From: Bin87 sp963668585
GTDB taxonomy: Bacteria > Chloroflexota > Dehalococcoidia > Lucifugimonadales > UBA3495
Length of the DNA stretch: 64,000 nt
Direction: 5' to 3'
NCBI GenBank assembly: GCA_963668585.1
Contig: OY764869.1
Coordinates: 3,596,001-3,660,000 of the forward strand
Shown here in pieces: positions 36,071-44,675 of the stretch. Every line of letters begins with the position of its first letter. The stretch's first letter is position 1. Below the pieces are notes generated by a model. It did not search any database. It was not told the DNA's origin and saw only the letters and a program-made list of their open reading frames with translations. The translations under genes were made by a program, and so were the position numbers.

Positions 36071-37099
36071 ATGTACTCGAAAGTCATCGTCCCGTTGGAT
36101 GGATCCGAACTCGCCGAAACGGCGCTGCCCTTTGTTCGGCTGGTGGCCGGCGCCCTCCCCGCGCCGATTGAACTCGTGGAGGCTTTCGACGTTCTGCCGC
36201 CCGCCGTTCACGGGAGATCACCAAGCGAAGCGTTCAGGCGCATGCAGACAGAAGCGGAGCGACAATCACAGCGCTACCTGTCCACGGTACAGGAACGGCT
36301 AAGGGACTCCGGATACGCGGCCACGGTGGTCACGCTGCAGGGCGCGCCGGAGCAGGCTATCGCAGAGCGCGCCGGCGCGGATCCGCAAGCGCTGGTGGTG
36401 ATGTCAACCCACGGACGCGGCGGAATCGCGCGCTGGGCGCTGGGCAGCGTGGCCGACAAGGTGATCCACACCGTTCCGAATCCCGTCCTGCTGACGCGGG
36501 CCGTCGCCGGGAGGGAAACCCCCGCTGACATCTCGTTGGAATCGGTGCTGGTTCCCCTGGACGGGTCCAACCTGGCGGAGTTGTCCCTGCCTCATGCCGT
36601 CGGTCTGGCAAACGCCCTCCACGCAGAGTTGGCGCTGGTTATGATCACTCCGACCACCGACTCATACCGCAGACAACTGGACCATCCGATTCGCAGGGTG
36701 ACCTCCTCCGGCGATTCTCTGCGAGAAATCGCTGACGAACTGGCCCGCGCCGACGCAGATGAGGCTGAACGCTACCTGTCAGCCATGCAAACCCGGCTGA
36801 GGATGGAATATGCGGCATCCGTCAGGGTCAGCACACGCCTCCTGCACGGCGACGACGTGGCCCAATCCATCATCGAACACGCCGCGGCAAGCCGCTCCCT
36901 GGTGGTGATGACGACCCACGGCCGCAGCGGCATCGGCCGGCTGATGTTGGGCAGCATCACCGACCGGGTCGTGCGACATTGCGCGGCGCCGGTGTTGGTG
37001 GTGCGTGAATGGCGAGAACTGGCCAGCGCCGATGTGCCGGAGACTGCCCTGCCGGTTGCTCCCTTCGGTTCGGGTCCGGCCGGCGTCGTGCCAGCGTGA
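36071..37099 (+). CDS. Tandem universal stress protein (two Usp domains)
   Basis: The product has 342 residues and two UspA-type domains. The first starts at YSKVIVPLDGSELAE and carries the ATP-binding pattern THGRGGIARWALGSVAD; the second starts at VLVPLDGSNLAE and has THGRSGIGRLMLGSITD. Both have intact G-2x-G-9x-G(S) loops, so both should bind nucleotide. Usp proteins help cells endure starvation and oxidative stress. The gene is flanked by two copies of one MITE-like element. Confidence 0.93.
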   Translation: MYSKVIVPLDGSELAETALPFVRLVAGALPAPIELVEAFDVLPPAVHGRSPSEAFRRMQTEAERQSQRYLSTVQERLRDSGYAATVVTLQGAPEQAIAERAGADPQALVVMSTHGRGGIARWALGSVADKVIHTVPNPVLLTRAVAGRETPADISLESVLVPLDGSNLAELSLPHAVGLANALHAELALVMITPTTDSYRRQLDHPIRRVTSSGDSLREIADELARADADEAERYLSAMQTRLRMEYAASVRVSTRLLHGDDVAQSIIEHAAASRSLVVMTTHGRSGIGRLMLGSITDRVVRHCAAPVLVVREWRELASADVPETALPVAPFGSGPAGVVPA

Positions 37100-37292
37100 T
37101 CGCGGCGGGTTGAGACCTTTCGGCTCGCCTCGAAAATGGGGCCGGAGACACCGGACGTCGCGCGGTCGGTGGCGCCGGTTTCGCCGTCCAGAATGTCCAC
37201 AGGGTCATGGGTGATCGGCGGAATAGGTGGTGGATGGGCTATGCTCCGCGCATACTGAAGGCGGTCAGGGCAGTTCGGTTAACCTGGAGAAA

Positions 37293-37396
37293 GGCCATTG
37301 CTGTTGCCAGAATGTTTCCCTGCCCACCGTCCGCTCGTCCTTCGACAGGCTCAGGATGAGCGGACTACATCATCAATCGTCGATAATCGAATGGCC
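37293..37396. mobile_element. MITE-like element, copy 2 (shortened, ~104 bp)
   Basis: This copy shares the left end ggccattg, the ttgccaga segment, the central cgtccttcgacaggctcaggatgagcgg hairpin and the right end ataatcgaatggcc with copy 1, but lacks about 26 bp next to the left repeat. Together the two copies bracket the universal stress gene in the same orientation. Confidence 0.65.
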
Positions 37397-37521
37397 CTGG
37401 GACGCAATGGCCCCGCCTTGACCTCCGGTTCCCCTGTGCTGTACTGTCCGCTTTATAGGAAGGATACGGACGCTGGACACCCCGGTGGGCAGTCAGGCCC
37501 CGGCGCGAACGAGGGGGATTT

Positions 37522-38574
37522 ATGGACTTCGGGATCAACGCGGACTTCACCATTGGCAGCCATCCCAACCACGCCGCCGCTCTCCAGGCGGCCATGGAAG
37601 AGGTGGACCTGGCCGAGGAGATGGGCCTGGACACGGTGTGGCTGGGCGAAATGCACTTCAACCCCAACCGGTCGGTGCTGTCTGCTCCCATTGTCATCGC
37701 CAGTTCCATAGTCACGCGCACCAAAAACCTCCGCGTGGGCATGGCGGTGCAGGTGCTGCCGTTGATCCATCCGCTGCGCATCGCCGAAGAAGCGGCCACG
37801 GTTGACCAGTTGAGCCAGGGCCGGTTCGAGTTCGGCATAGGGCGGAGCGGCAACGTGCGCGCCTACGACATCATGGGCATTGACTATGGTGAAAGCCGGG
37901 AACGGTTCCAGGAGGCCTTGGACATCATCCTAATGGCGTGGTCGGGCGAGACCTTCTCCTACGAGGGCAAGTACAACACCATCACCAACGCCACGCTGTC
38001 GCCGCTGCCCTACCAGCAGCCCCATCCCAAGGTCCGCATCGCCGCCAGCAGCGACGACAGTTTCGGGCGCATCGGCCGGCTGGGCCAGTCAATATTCCTG
38101 GGGCTGCGCGCCATGGACGTCGAGGACCTCAAGAACAACCTGGAGGACTACAAGGCGGAGTGGAAGGCGGCGGGACATCCCGGCGACGGTGGCGACATCA
38201 ACGTCCGGTTCCCGATGTACATTGCCCCCAGCGAAGCCGAGGCAATTGAGGAACCCAAGGAGAGCATCGAGGCGTTTTTCAACCGCCAGCGGGAGCTTTT
38301 CGAGTATTCGCTGGGACGCGCCGGCGTCGCCGCTCCCGCCAGCCGACAGGCGCGGTACGAAAAGCTGGCCAACTCGACTTATGAAGACCTGTTGCAGACC
38401 AGGGTGGTATTCGGCAGCCCCGAGCAGGTGATTGATCGCATCCATGAGTTCAAGGATATGCTGGGCGTGTCGGGGATTACCGCTGAGCTCAACCCCGGCG
38501 GTTTCCTGCCCAAGGAGGCGGTGCATCGGAGCCTCAAGCTGTTGACCGAAGAGGTGATGCCCGCGTTCAAATGA
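37522..38574 (+). CDS. LLM-class flavin-dependent monooxygenase
   Basis: The product has 350 residues and is a luciferase-like TIM barrel. Visible features are the opening FGINADFTIG, LAEEMGLDTVWLGEMHF, LRVGMAVQVLPLIHPLRIAEE, and VDQLSQGRFEFGIGRSG, the pattern of FMN-dependent two-component monooxygenases. It needs a separate flavin reductase, none of which is adjacent. It starts a plus-strand run with the HpaB-type and VOC genes, 59 bp before the former. Confidence 0.9.
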   Translation: MDFGINADFTIGSHPNHAAALQAAMEEVDLAEEMGLDTVWLGEMHFNPNRSVLSAPIVIASSIVTRTKNLRVGMAVQVLPLIHPLRIAEEAATVDQLSQGRFEFGIGRSGNVRAYDIMGIDYGESRERFQEALDIILMAWSGETFSYEGKYNTITNATLSPLPYQQPHPKVRIAASSDDSFGRIGRLGQSIFLGLRAMDVEDLKNNLEDYKAEWKAAGHPGDGGDINVRFPMYIAPSEAEAIEEPKESIEAFFNRQRELFEYSLGRAGVAAPASRQARYEKLANSTYEDLLQTRVVFGSPEQVIDRIHEFKDMLGVSGITAELNPGGFLPKEAVHRSLKLLTEEVMPAFK

Positions 38575-38633
38575 GGCCGCCGGCCGGTGACACATGAACG
38601 GCATCCCGTTTCCAGGAGAGGAGGTGAAGGATC

Positions 38634-40091
38634 ATGCCAGCGCGCACCGGACAGGAATACATCGCCGGCCTGAGAGACCGCCCCCGCGAGGTGTGGATCG
38701 AAGGCCAACGGGTCAAGGACGTGACCGCTCATCCCGGCCTCCGCAATGGAGTGCAGGCGGTGGCTGCCCTCTATGACATGCAGCACGACGCGGCGCTGCG
38801 CGAGGAAATGACGTTCGCATCCCCGACCACCGGGGACCCGGTGGGCCTCTCATTCCAGATTCCCCACACGGTTGATGACCTGCAACGCAAGCGTGAGATG
38901 ATGTCCCGCTGGGCCTGGGCCAGTTGCGGCATGATGGGCCGTTCGCCGGACTTCATGAACTCCATCTTCACCGCCTGGGCCGGCTCTGCGGATTACTTTG
39001 CCCAGGACCGGCCGGAGTTCAAGCAGAACGTGCTGGACTACCACGAGTTCCTGCGCGAGAACGACGTCACCCTCACCCACGCGCTGGTGAACCTGCAGCG
39101 CAGCCGAACCCCGGCGGCGGCCGACAACCTCACCGAGGACATCGCGCTGACGGCAATCAAGCAGACCGATGCCGGCCTGGTGGTCAGGGGAAGCAGGGTG
39201 CTGGCGACCCTGGGCCCCATTTCCGATGAGATCGCCATTTATCCCGTGGCCAGCCACCGACTGGCCGACGACGACTGGAAGCACTCTTTCTCGTTCTCCA
39301 TACCCTGCGACACCCCGGGCGTGAAGTTCCTCTGCAGGGAGAGTTTCGACGTGGGCCGTTCCCATTTCGACCATCCGCTGGGTTCCCGGTTTGAGGAGAT
39401 GGACACGGTGGTGTTCTTCGACGACGTGCTGGTGCCCTGGGAGCGGGTTTTCCTGCTGGGCAACGTGGAACTTTGCAACGGCTACGGCACGGGCACCATG
39501 TCCAACGCCCACACCGGATACCAAGTGCTGAACCGCTGCGTGGTCAAGGCCGAGTTTGTGCTGGGTCTGTCGGACCTGATGGTGGAGACGCTGGGTTCCG
39601 GCTCCATACCGCACGTCCAGGAGCAGGTAGCCGAACTGATCACCTACCGGGATATGCTGCGGGCGTGCCTGCGCGCCGCCGAAGCCGACGCCCGGCCCAA
39701 CCAATGGGGCATGATGTGCCCGGCCATGGGTCCCATCCAGGCCGGCCGCACGCTGTTTGGGCGGACGGTGTATCCGCGAATGATCGAGATTGTGCAGATG
39801 CTGGGCACCAGCAGCCTGATGGCGCTGCCCGCCGAGGCGGACTTCGATACCGGCATCGCGCCCGAAATCAACCGGTACCTGGCCACCGACACCACCGACG
39901 CCTGGGATCGGGCGAAGCTATTCCACCTGGCGTGGGATGTGTCATGCAGTTCGTTCAGCGGCCGGCAGGTGCTGTACGAGCGGATGTTTGGCGGCAATCC
40001 GGTGCGCAACGCGATGGCGCTGTTCAGCAACTACGACAAGGAACCCTTCCGCCAGAAGGTGCGGGGGTTCCTGAACCAGGAAGACGACTGA
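38634..40091 (+). CDS. 4-hydroxyphenylacetate 3-monooxygenase-type (HpaB family) oxygenase
   Basis: The product has 485 residues. The family pattern starts with RTGQEYIAGLRDRPREVWIEG and includes the flavin-site region with SDEIAIYP, FDHPLGSRFEEMDT and VVFFDDVLVPWERVF, and a late LGTSSLMALPAEADF segment. HpaB enzymes use FADH2 supplied by a reductase to hydroxylate phenols; related members are 4-hydroxybutyryl-CoA dehydratases, but the iron-sulfur cysteine set of those is not evident. A strong GGAGG precedes the ATG. The VOC gene follows by 50 bp, suggesting hydroxylation followed by ring cleavage. Confidence 0.9.
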   Translation: MPARTGQEYIAGLRDRPREVWIEGQRVKDVTAHPGLRNGVQAVAALYDMQHDAALREEMTFASPTTGDPVGLSFQIPHTVDDLQRKREMMSRWAWASCGMMGRSPDFMNSIFTAWAGSADYFAQDRPEFKQNVLDYHEFLRENDVTLTHALVNLQRSRTPAAADNLTEDIALTAIKQTDAGLVVRGSRVLATLGPISDEIAIYPVASHRLADDDWKHSFSFSIPCDTPGVKFLCRESFDVGRSHFDHPLGSRFEEMDTVVFFDDVLVPWERVFLLGNVELCNGYGTGTMSNAHTGYQVLNRCVVKAEFVLGLSDLMVETLGSGSIPHVQEQVAELITYRDMLRACLRAAEADARPNQWGMMCPAMGPIQAGRTLFGRTVYPRMIEIVQMLGTSSLMALPAEADFDTGIAPEINRYLATDTTDAWDRAKLFHLAWDVSCSSFSGRQVLYERMFGGNPVRNAMALFSNYDKEPFRQKVRGFLNQEDD

Positions 40092-40141
40092 CCGGCCGCG
40101 ATCCCATCGCAATGGAAGCACATCACAAAGGAGGCAAGAAG

Positions 40142-40621
40142 ATGTCGTACACACCCAAGCACCTGGGCCATCTGGTGATGCGCGTGCGGGACATGGACCG
40201 TTCGCTGGACTTCTACACGCGGGTGATGGGACTGACCATCATGGAACGCTCTCCCAGCGGTACGGTGTTCATGTCGGCCAACACCGAAAAGTCCCACGAA
40301 CTTGCGATACGTGCCATCGGGATGGACGCCGCCGGCCCCGACCACAGCATCGTCGGGCAGGCTCATATGGCGTGGCAGATGGAAACCTTCGACGACCTGC
40401 AGGAACTCTACGACCGGATGCTGGAGAACAACGTCCGCATCCAGCGCATCAGCGACCACGGCGTCTCGCTGGGAGTGTACCTGCTGGACCCCGATGACAA
40501 CGAGATCGAAGTCTATTATGAGATGCCCAGTTCCCAGTGGGAGCGGCATCCGGAGAAAGGTCTCTTCGGGGGCACCTTCCCGCTCAGGTTGCGGGAGCCA
40601 TCCGTGGCCGCCGACGACTGA
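40142..40621 (+). CDS. VOC-superfamily protein, extradiol dioxygenase-like
   Basis: The product has 159 residues. Metal ligands of the vicinal-oxygen-chelate fold are visible as His in LGHLVMRVRD, His in GQAHMAWQ and Glu in NEIEVYYE, the His-His-Glu set of Fe(II) extradiol dioxygenases. It is a single-module protein of about half the length of two-domain catechol 2,3-dioxygenases. AAAGGAGG lies just before the ATG. Its position after an aromatic hydroxylase supports cleavage of a catechol-like product. Confidence 0.85.
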   Translation: MSYTPKHLGHLVMRVRDMDRSLDFYTRVMGLTIMERSPSGTVFMSANTEKSHELAIRAIGMDAAGPDHSIVGQAHMAWQMETFDDLQELYDRMLENNVRIQRISDHGVSLGVYLLDPDDNEIEVYYEMPSSQWERHPEKGLFGGTFPLRLREPSVAADD

Positions 40622-40657
40622 TCGACGGCACACCCACCAACAAATCCAGGCGCAGGG

Positions 40658-40692
40658 AAGCCGGCCGGCCAACTTTCCGGCAAGGCCGGCTT
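40658..40692. terminator. Possible bidirectional terminator hairpin
   Basis: A 9-bp stem aagccggcc (40658-40666) with ggccggctt (40684-40692) lies between the convergent VOC and biotin-carrier genes. T-runs are short on both sides, so efficiency is uncertain. Confidence 0.4.
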
Positions 40693-40784
40693 TCAGGGCG
40701 CTTTCGGTGGCGTGGCTTCGACCATCACCCACGTGACCTGTACACGTCTGCGCGGACTGCCCCCGCGCAGCCGGTCAACGGCTG

Positions 40785-41333
40785 CTATCCGGTTTCGTTC
40801 TCCGGGGCCAACTCCAGCAGACGCATGCCACGTTCCACCTGTTGACCCGGCTGTACGGCCACGCGTCGCACGATACCGTCGCGGGAAGCGGTGATGACCA
40901 ACTCCATTTTCATGGATTCCATGAGCACGACGGTCTGATTCCGTTCTACACGGTCACCTTCACTGACCAGCACTTCCAGCACCGCGCCGGGCATGGGAGC
41001 CAGTATGTCGCCTGATGCGTCGCCGCCGGCCCCACTGCCCCGCCGCCGGGTCTCCGCGCGCTGGAAAACGTGCAGCGAGCCATCCAGCCACAGGTGCAAC
41101 TCCGGGCCCACCCACGCCCAAGCGAAGGCGTGAATGCGGCCCGACTCGGTGCGACACAACCCTTCGCCGGATTCCCTGGACTCGATGCCCAGAACGACAG
41201 CGGAGATCACACCTTCGGGTACCTCGCCTTCCAACTCGAAGGCGATTTCGCTTTCGCTCTCATCCAGCCGGTAGCGATAGACCTCGCCTGCGTCGGGATA
41301 AGTCTCCCGCATCTCGCCGTGTTTCTGGGTCAT
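40785..41333 (-). CDS. Biotin carboxyl carrier protein with BT-like domain (acyl-CoA carboxylase subunit)
   Basis: The product has 182 residues. The C-terminal 75 residues are a biotinyl domain with the attachment site ESMKMEL (Lys142) and APMPGAVLEVLVSEGDRV before it. The N-terminal 100 residues are strand-rich and correspond to the region that joins biotin carboxylase and carrier in methylcrotonyl- and propionyl-CoA carboxylase alpha subunits. Its ATG overlaps the biotin carboxylase stop by 4 bp (atga), so the alpha subunit appears split in two genes. Confidence 0.9.
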   Translation of the reverse strand: MTQKHGEMRETYPDAGEVYRYRLDESESEIAFELEGEVPEGVISAVVLGIESRESGEGLCRTESGRIHAFAWAWVGPELHLWLDGSLHVFQRAETRRRGSGAGGDASGDILAPMPGAVLEVLVSEGDRVERNQTVVLMESMKMELVITASRDGIVRRVAVQPGQQVERGMRLLELAPENETG

Positions 41334-42832
41334 GGCAGTCTCTGCTCCCCCGCCGACTGCCAGGGGTTGGCTCTAACCACGTTGTCTCCCGCTGCCGCTG
41401 GCGCCGACGGAGCGACCGTTTGATGCGATGCCCACGCCGCCAGGGCCCGGGCCATGGCGCGGGATTCGTCGGACGTGGCCGGCCGTGTGACCGCCGGGTT
41501 CCACTCCAAAAAGCCGGTGTCGTATTCGCCCCGCTGAAACTGGGAATGACCCATCACCGCACGCAGCAGGGGGATGTTGGTGACCACACCCAGCGCCAGG
41601 AACTGCGACAGGGCCACCTCCATGCGGCGCAGGCTGGCGTCCCGGGTCGGCCCCCATGCCACCAACTTCGCCAGCATCGGGTCGTAGTAGATGGACACTT
41701 CCTGACCCTGGGCCACGCCGCTGTCCAGCCGCAAGCCGGGACCGCTGGGTGGACGCCAGCGCACAAGGGTTCCGGTGGACGGGACGAAGTCGCGGTACGG
41801 ATCCTCGGCGTAGATGCGGCACTCGATGGCATGGCCCCGGGGCTGGACGTCGTCCTGTTGCAGCGACAGGGGTTCGCCGTTGGCGATGCGCACCTGCCAT
41901 TCCACCATATCCAGACCCAGCACGGCCTCGGTGACCGGGTGCTCCACCTGCAAACGGGCGTTCATTTCCAGGAAATAGAACTCGCCGCTCCGGGAGTCCA
42001 GCAGGAATTCAACCGTGCCGGCGTTGACGTATCCGGCCTCACGGGCCACGGCGATGGCGGCATCGCCCATGCGCTGGCGCAACTCCGGCGTCAGGGCTGG
42101 CGATGGAGTTTCTTCAATGATCTTCTGATGGCGTCGCTGTACGCTGCACTCGCGCTCGCCCAAGTGGATGGTGTGCCCGAACGCGTCGGCCAGCACCTGC
42201 ACCTCAACGTGGCGAGGCTGGGCGATGTTACGCTCCAGGAATACCCGGCCATCGCCGAAGGCAGCCTGCGCTTCCCGGCTGGCCAACTCCATATCGTTTT
42301 CCAGATCTTGCCGGCGGTTTACCAGACGCATCCCCCGCCCACCTCCACCGGCGGCGGCCTTGACCAGCAGGGGGAAACCCCACCGCTCCGCAAATTCCGC
42401 AGCGACAGGATCCCCTGGCAGACATTCGGGAGAACCTGGCACCACGGGGACGCCGGCGGCCAGCGCGATTTCCTTGGAGCGCAATTTGTCGCCCAGGGCC
42501 CCCATGCTTTCAGGAGTCGGTCCGATGAAGGTTATCCCCGCGTCTGCGCAGGCCCGGGCAAACTCGGGGTTCTCGGACAGAAAGCCGTAGCCCGGGTGTA
42601 CCGCGTCGGCATCGCAATCGCGGGCGGCCTGCACCAGATTGGGGATGTTCAGGTACGTCTCTTCGGCTACGCTGCCCAAGAGCGCCACGGACTGCTCCGC
42701 CGTGTACACGTGAGGCGCGCCGGCGTCCGCCTCAGAATAGACCGCCACGGGGGCAATTCCCATCGCCCGCAGCGTCTGGTTGATCCGGACGGCGATTTCG
42801 CCTCGGTTGGCTATCAGGACTTTGGAGAACAT
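41330..42832 (-). CDS. Biotin carboxylase subunit of acyl-CoA carboxylase
   Basis: The product has 500 residues. It has the biotin carboxylase start FSKVLIANRGEIAVRI, the ATP-grasp glycine loop AAAGGGGRGMR, RRHQKIIEE, the catalytic ENARLQVEHPVTE-type motif (here EMNARLQVEHPVTE), and the C-terminal RIYAEDP. It carboxylates biotin using ATP and bicarbonate. The ATG at 42832 was chosen because homologous sequence begins there; a GTG at 42877 overlapping the preceding stop is possible but would add 15 atypical residues. It is the middle gene of a three-gene operon. Confidence 0.93.
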   Translation of the reverse strand: MFSKVLIANRGEIAVRINQTLRAMGIAPVAVYSEADAGAPHVYTAEQSVALLGSVAEETYLNIPNLVQAARDCDADAVHPGYGFLSENPEFARACADAGITFIGPTPESMGALGDKLRSKEIALAAGVPVVPGSPECLPGDPVAAEFAERWGFPLLVKAAAGGGGRGMRLVNRRQDLENDMELASREAQAAFGDGRVFLERNIAQPRHVEVQVLADAFGHTIHLGERECSVQRRHQKIIEETPSPALTPELRQRMGDAAIAVAREAGYVNAGTVEFLLDSRSGEFYFLEMNARLQVEHPVTEAVLGLDMVEWQVRIANGEPLSLQQDDVQPRGHAIECRIYAEDPYRDFVPSTGTLVRWRPPSGPGLRLDSGVAQGQEVSIYYDPMLAKLVAWGPTRDASLRRMEVALSQFLALGVVTNIPLLRAVMGHSQFQRGEYDTGFLEWNPAVTRPATSDESRAMARALAAWASHQTVAPSAPAAAGDNVVRANPWQSAGEQRLP

Positions 42833-42873
42833 CAGCTTGGAAATGGACTCGGGATGCCCAAGCCCCGATTGCT

Positions 42874-44481
42874 TCACATTCGGAACACGCCGCGCTTCTG
42901 GTCAGGGAACGGGGCGTTGATCGATGCGGCGATTCCCAGGCCCACCACCGTCCGCGTGTCCACCGGGTCTATGATCCCGTCGTCCCACAGTCGGGCCGTG
43001 CTGTAGTAGGGGTCGCCTTCCGCCTCGTACTTTTCCAGTATGGGACGCTGCAGGTCGTCCCGCTCCTGCTGCTCCATGGTGCGCCCCTGGCGTTCCAACT
43101 GCTGCAGCCTGATGGTGAGCAGGACTTCGGCCGCCTGCTGCCCGCCCATCACCGAAATGCGGGCGTTGGGCCACGTCCACAGCAGCCGGGGCTGGTAGGC
43201 TCGCCCGCACATGCCGTAGTTTCCCGCGCCGAAGGAACTGCCGATGATGACGGTGAACTTGGGCACGGCGGCGTTGGAGACGGCCATCACCATCTTGGCG
43301 CCGTCCTTGGCAATGCCGCCCTGCTCATACTGGCTGCCCACCATGAAGCCGGTGATGTTCTGCAAAAACAGCAGGGGGATGCCCCGTTGGCTGCACAACT
43401 CGATGAAATGCGTGCCCTTCAACGCGCTCTCGGAGAAGAGAACTCCGTTGTTGGCGACCACTCCCACCGGGTACCCCCACACGCGCGAGAAGCCGCACAC
43501 CAGAGTTTCCCCATACCCGGCCTTGAACTCGTGGAAGCGGCTGCCGTCCACGATGCGGGCGATCACCTCGCGGACATCGTACTGCCGCCGGTTATCCGCA
43601 GACACTATGCCGTACAGTTCGGCGGGGTCATAGGCCGGCGGCTCGGGAGTGGTGACCTCGAAGGGCGGGTCGCGCCGGCGCACGAAGTTCTCGACGATGT
43701 CCCGGGTGATGGCCAGGGCATCCTCGTCATCGGCGGCCTGGTGGTCAGCGACGCCGGAGATGCGGGTATGCACATCGGCCCCGCCCAGGGTTTCGGGATC
43801 CACTTCCTCGCCGGTGGCCGCCCGCACCAACGGCGGCCCCCCGAGAAAGATGGTGCCCTGTTGCCGCACCATCACCACCTCATCGCTCATGGCCGGGATG
43901 TACGCGCCGCCAGCGGTGCAGGAACCCATGACGACCGCGACCTGGGGGATGCCCAGCGCCGACATCTGCGCCTGGTTGTAGAAGATGCGCCCGAAGTGGT
44001 CCCGGTCGGGAAACACCTCGGCCTGCAACGGCAGATACGCGCCCCCGGAATCCACCAGGTAGATGCAGGGCAGGTGGTTTTCCAGGGCGATTTCCTGGGC
44101 GCGCAGGTGCTTTTTGACCGTGGTCGGATAGTAGGTGCCGCCCTTGACCGTGGCGTCGTTGGCGAGGATCACAACCTCCTTGCCCTGCACCACGCCGACG
44201 CCGGTCACGATCCCGGCTGACGCCTCTTCGCCGTCGTACATATCCCACGCCGCCAGCGGGCTCAATTCGAGGAAGGGCGTGTTGGCATCCACCAGCCGAT
44301 CGATTCGCTCACGGGCCAGCAGTTTGCCGCGACTGCGGTGCAGTTCCACGGCGCGTTCCCCGCCGCCGGCCCGCACCTGGGTCAAACGGTCTTTCAGGTC
44401 GCGCACCAGGGATTCCATGCGGGCTGCGTTGTCCGCAAAATCCCGTTCACCCGTGCGCAGGTTGGAGCCGATTATTTCCAT
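42874..44481 (-). CDS. mccB: Carboxyltransferase beta subunit, methylcrotonyl-CoA carboxylase type
   Basis: The product has 535 residues. It has two crotonase-like halves: the N half with RSRGKLLARERIDRLVD and LPCIYLVDSGGAYLPLQ, the C half with FLQNITGFMVGSQYEQGG and VIIGSSFGAGNYGMCG. The GYLVDSGGAYLPLQ-type and GNYGMCGRAY features fit methylcrotonyl-CoA carboxylase rather than propionyl-CoA carboxylase, though geranyl-CoA carboxylase remains possible. It transfers carboxyl from biotin to the acyl-CoA in leucine breakdown. It is the first gene of the operon, with the split alpha subunit following. Confidence 0.9.
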   Translation of the reverse strand: MEIIGSNLRTGERDFADNAARMESLVRDLKDRLTQVRAGGGERAVELHRSRGKLLARERIDRLVDANTPFLELSPLAAWDMYDGEEASAGIVTGVGVVQGKEVVILANDATVKGGTYYPTTVKKHLRAQEIALENHLPCIYLVDSGGAYLPLQAEVFPDRDHFGRIFYNQAQMSALGIPQVAVVMGSCTAGGAYIPAMSDEVVMVRQQGTIFLGGPPLVRAATGEEVDPETLGGADVHTRISGVADHQAADDEDALAITRDIVENFVRRRDPPFEVTTPEPPAYDPAELYGIVSADNRRQYDVREVIARIVDGSRFHEFKAGYGETLVCGFSRVWGYPVGVVANNGVLFSESALKGTHFIELCSQRGIPLLFLQNITGFMVGSQYEQGGIAKDGAKMVMAVSNAAVPKFTVIIGSSFGAGNYGMCGRAYQPRLLWTWPNARISVMGGQQAAEVLLTIRLQQLERQGRTMEQQERDDLQRPILEKYEAEGDPYYSTARLWDDGIIDPVDTRTVVGLGIAASINAPFPDQKRGVFRM

Positions 44482-44675
44482 GCTATCCCCGGGGCAGTGT
44501 CATGCCGGCTGGAACACCTCGTTCCCGTTCCCATTATATTCCCCTGCGGGAACCCTGTCAGAAACCGCCGGACTCATTCCGGGACAATCATGCGGGGCCA
44601 CCGCGACCCTGCTTCCCGGGCCGGCAACCGACACGCCAGCGCGCCTTTCCCACAGGAAGTTTGGAAATATGCGGC

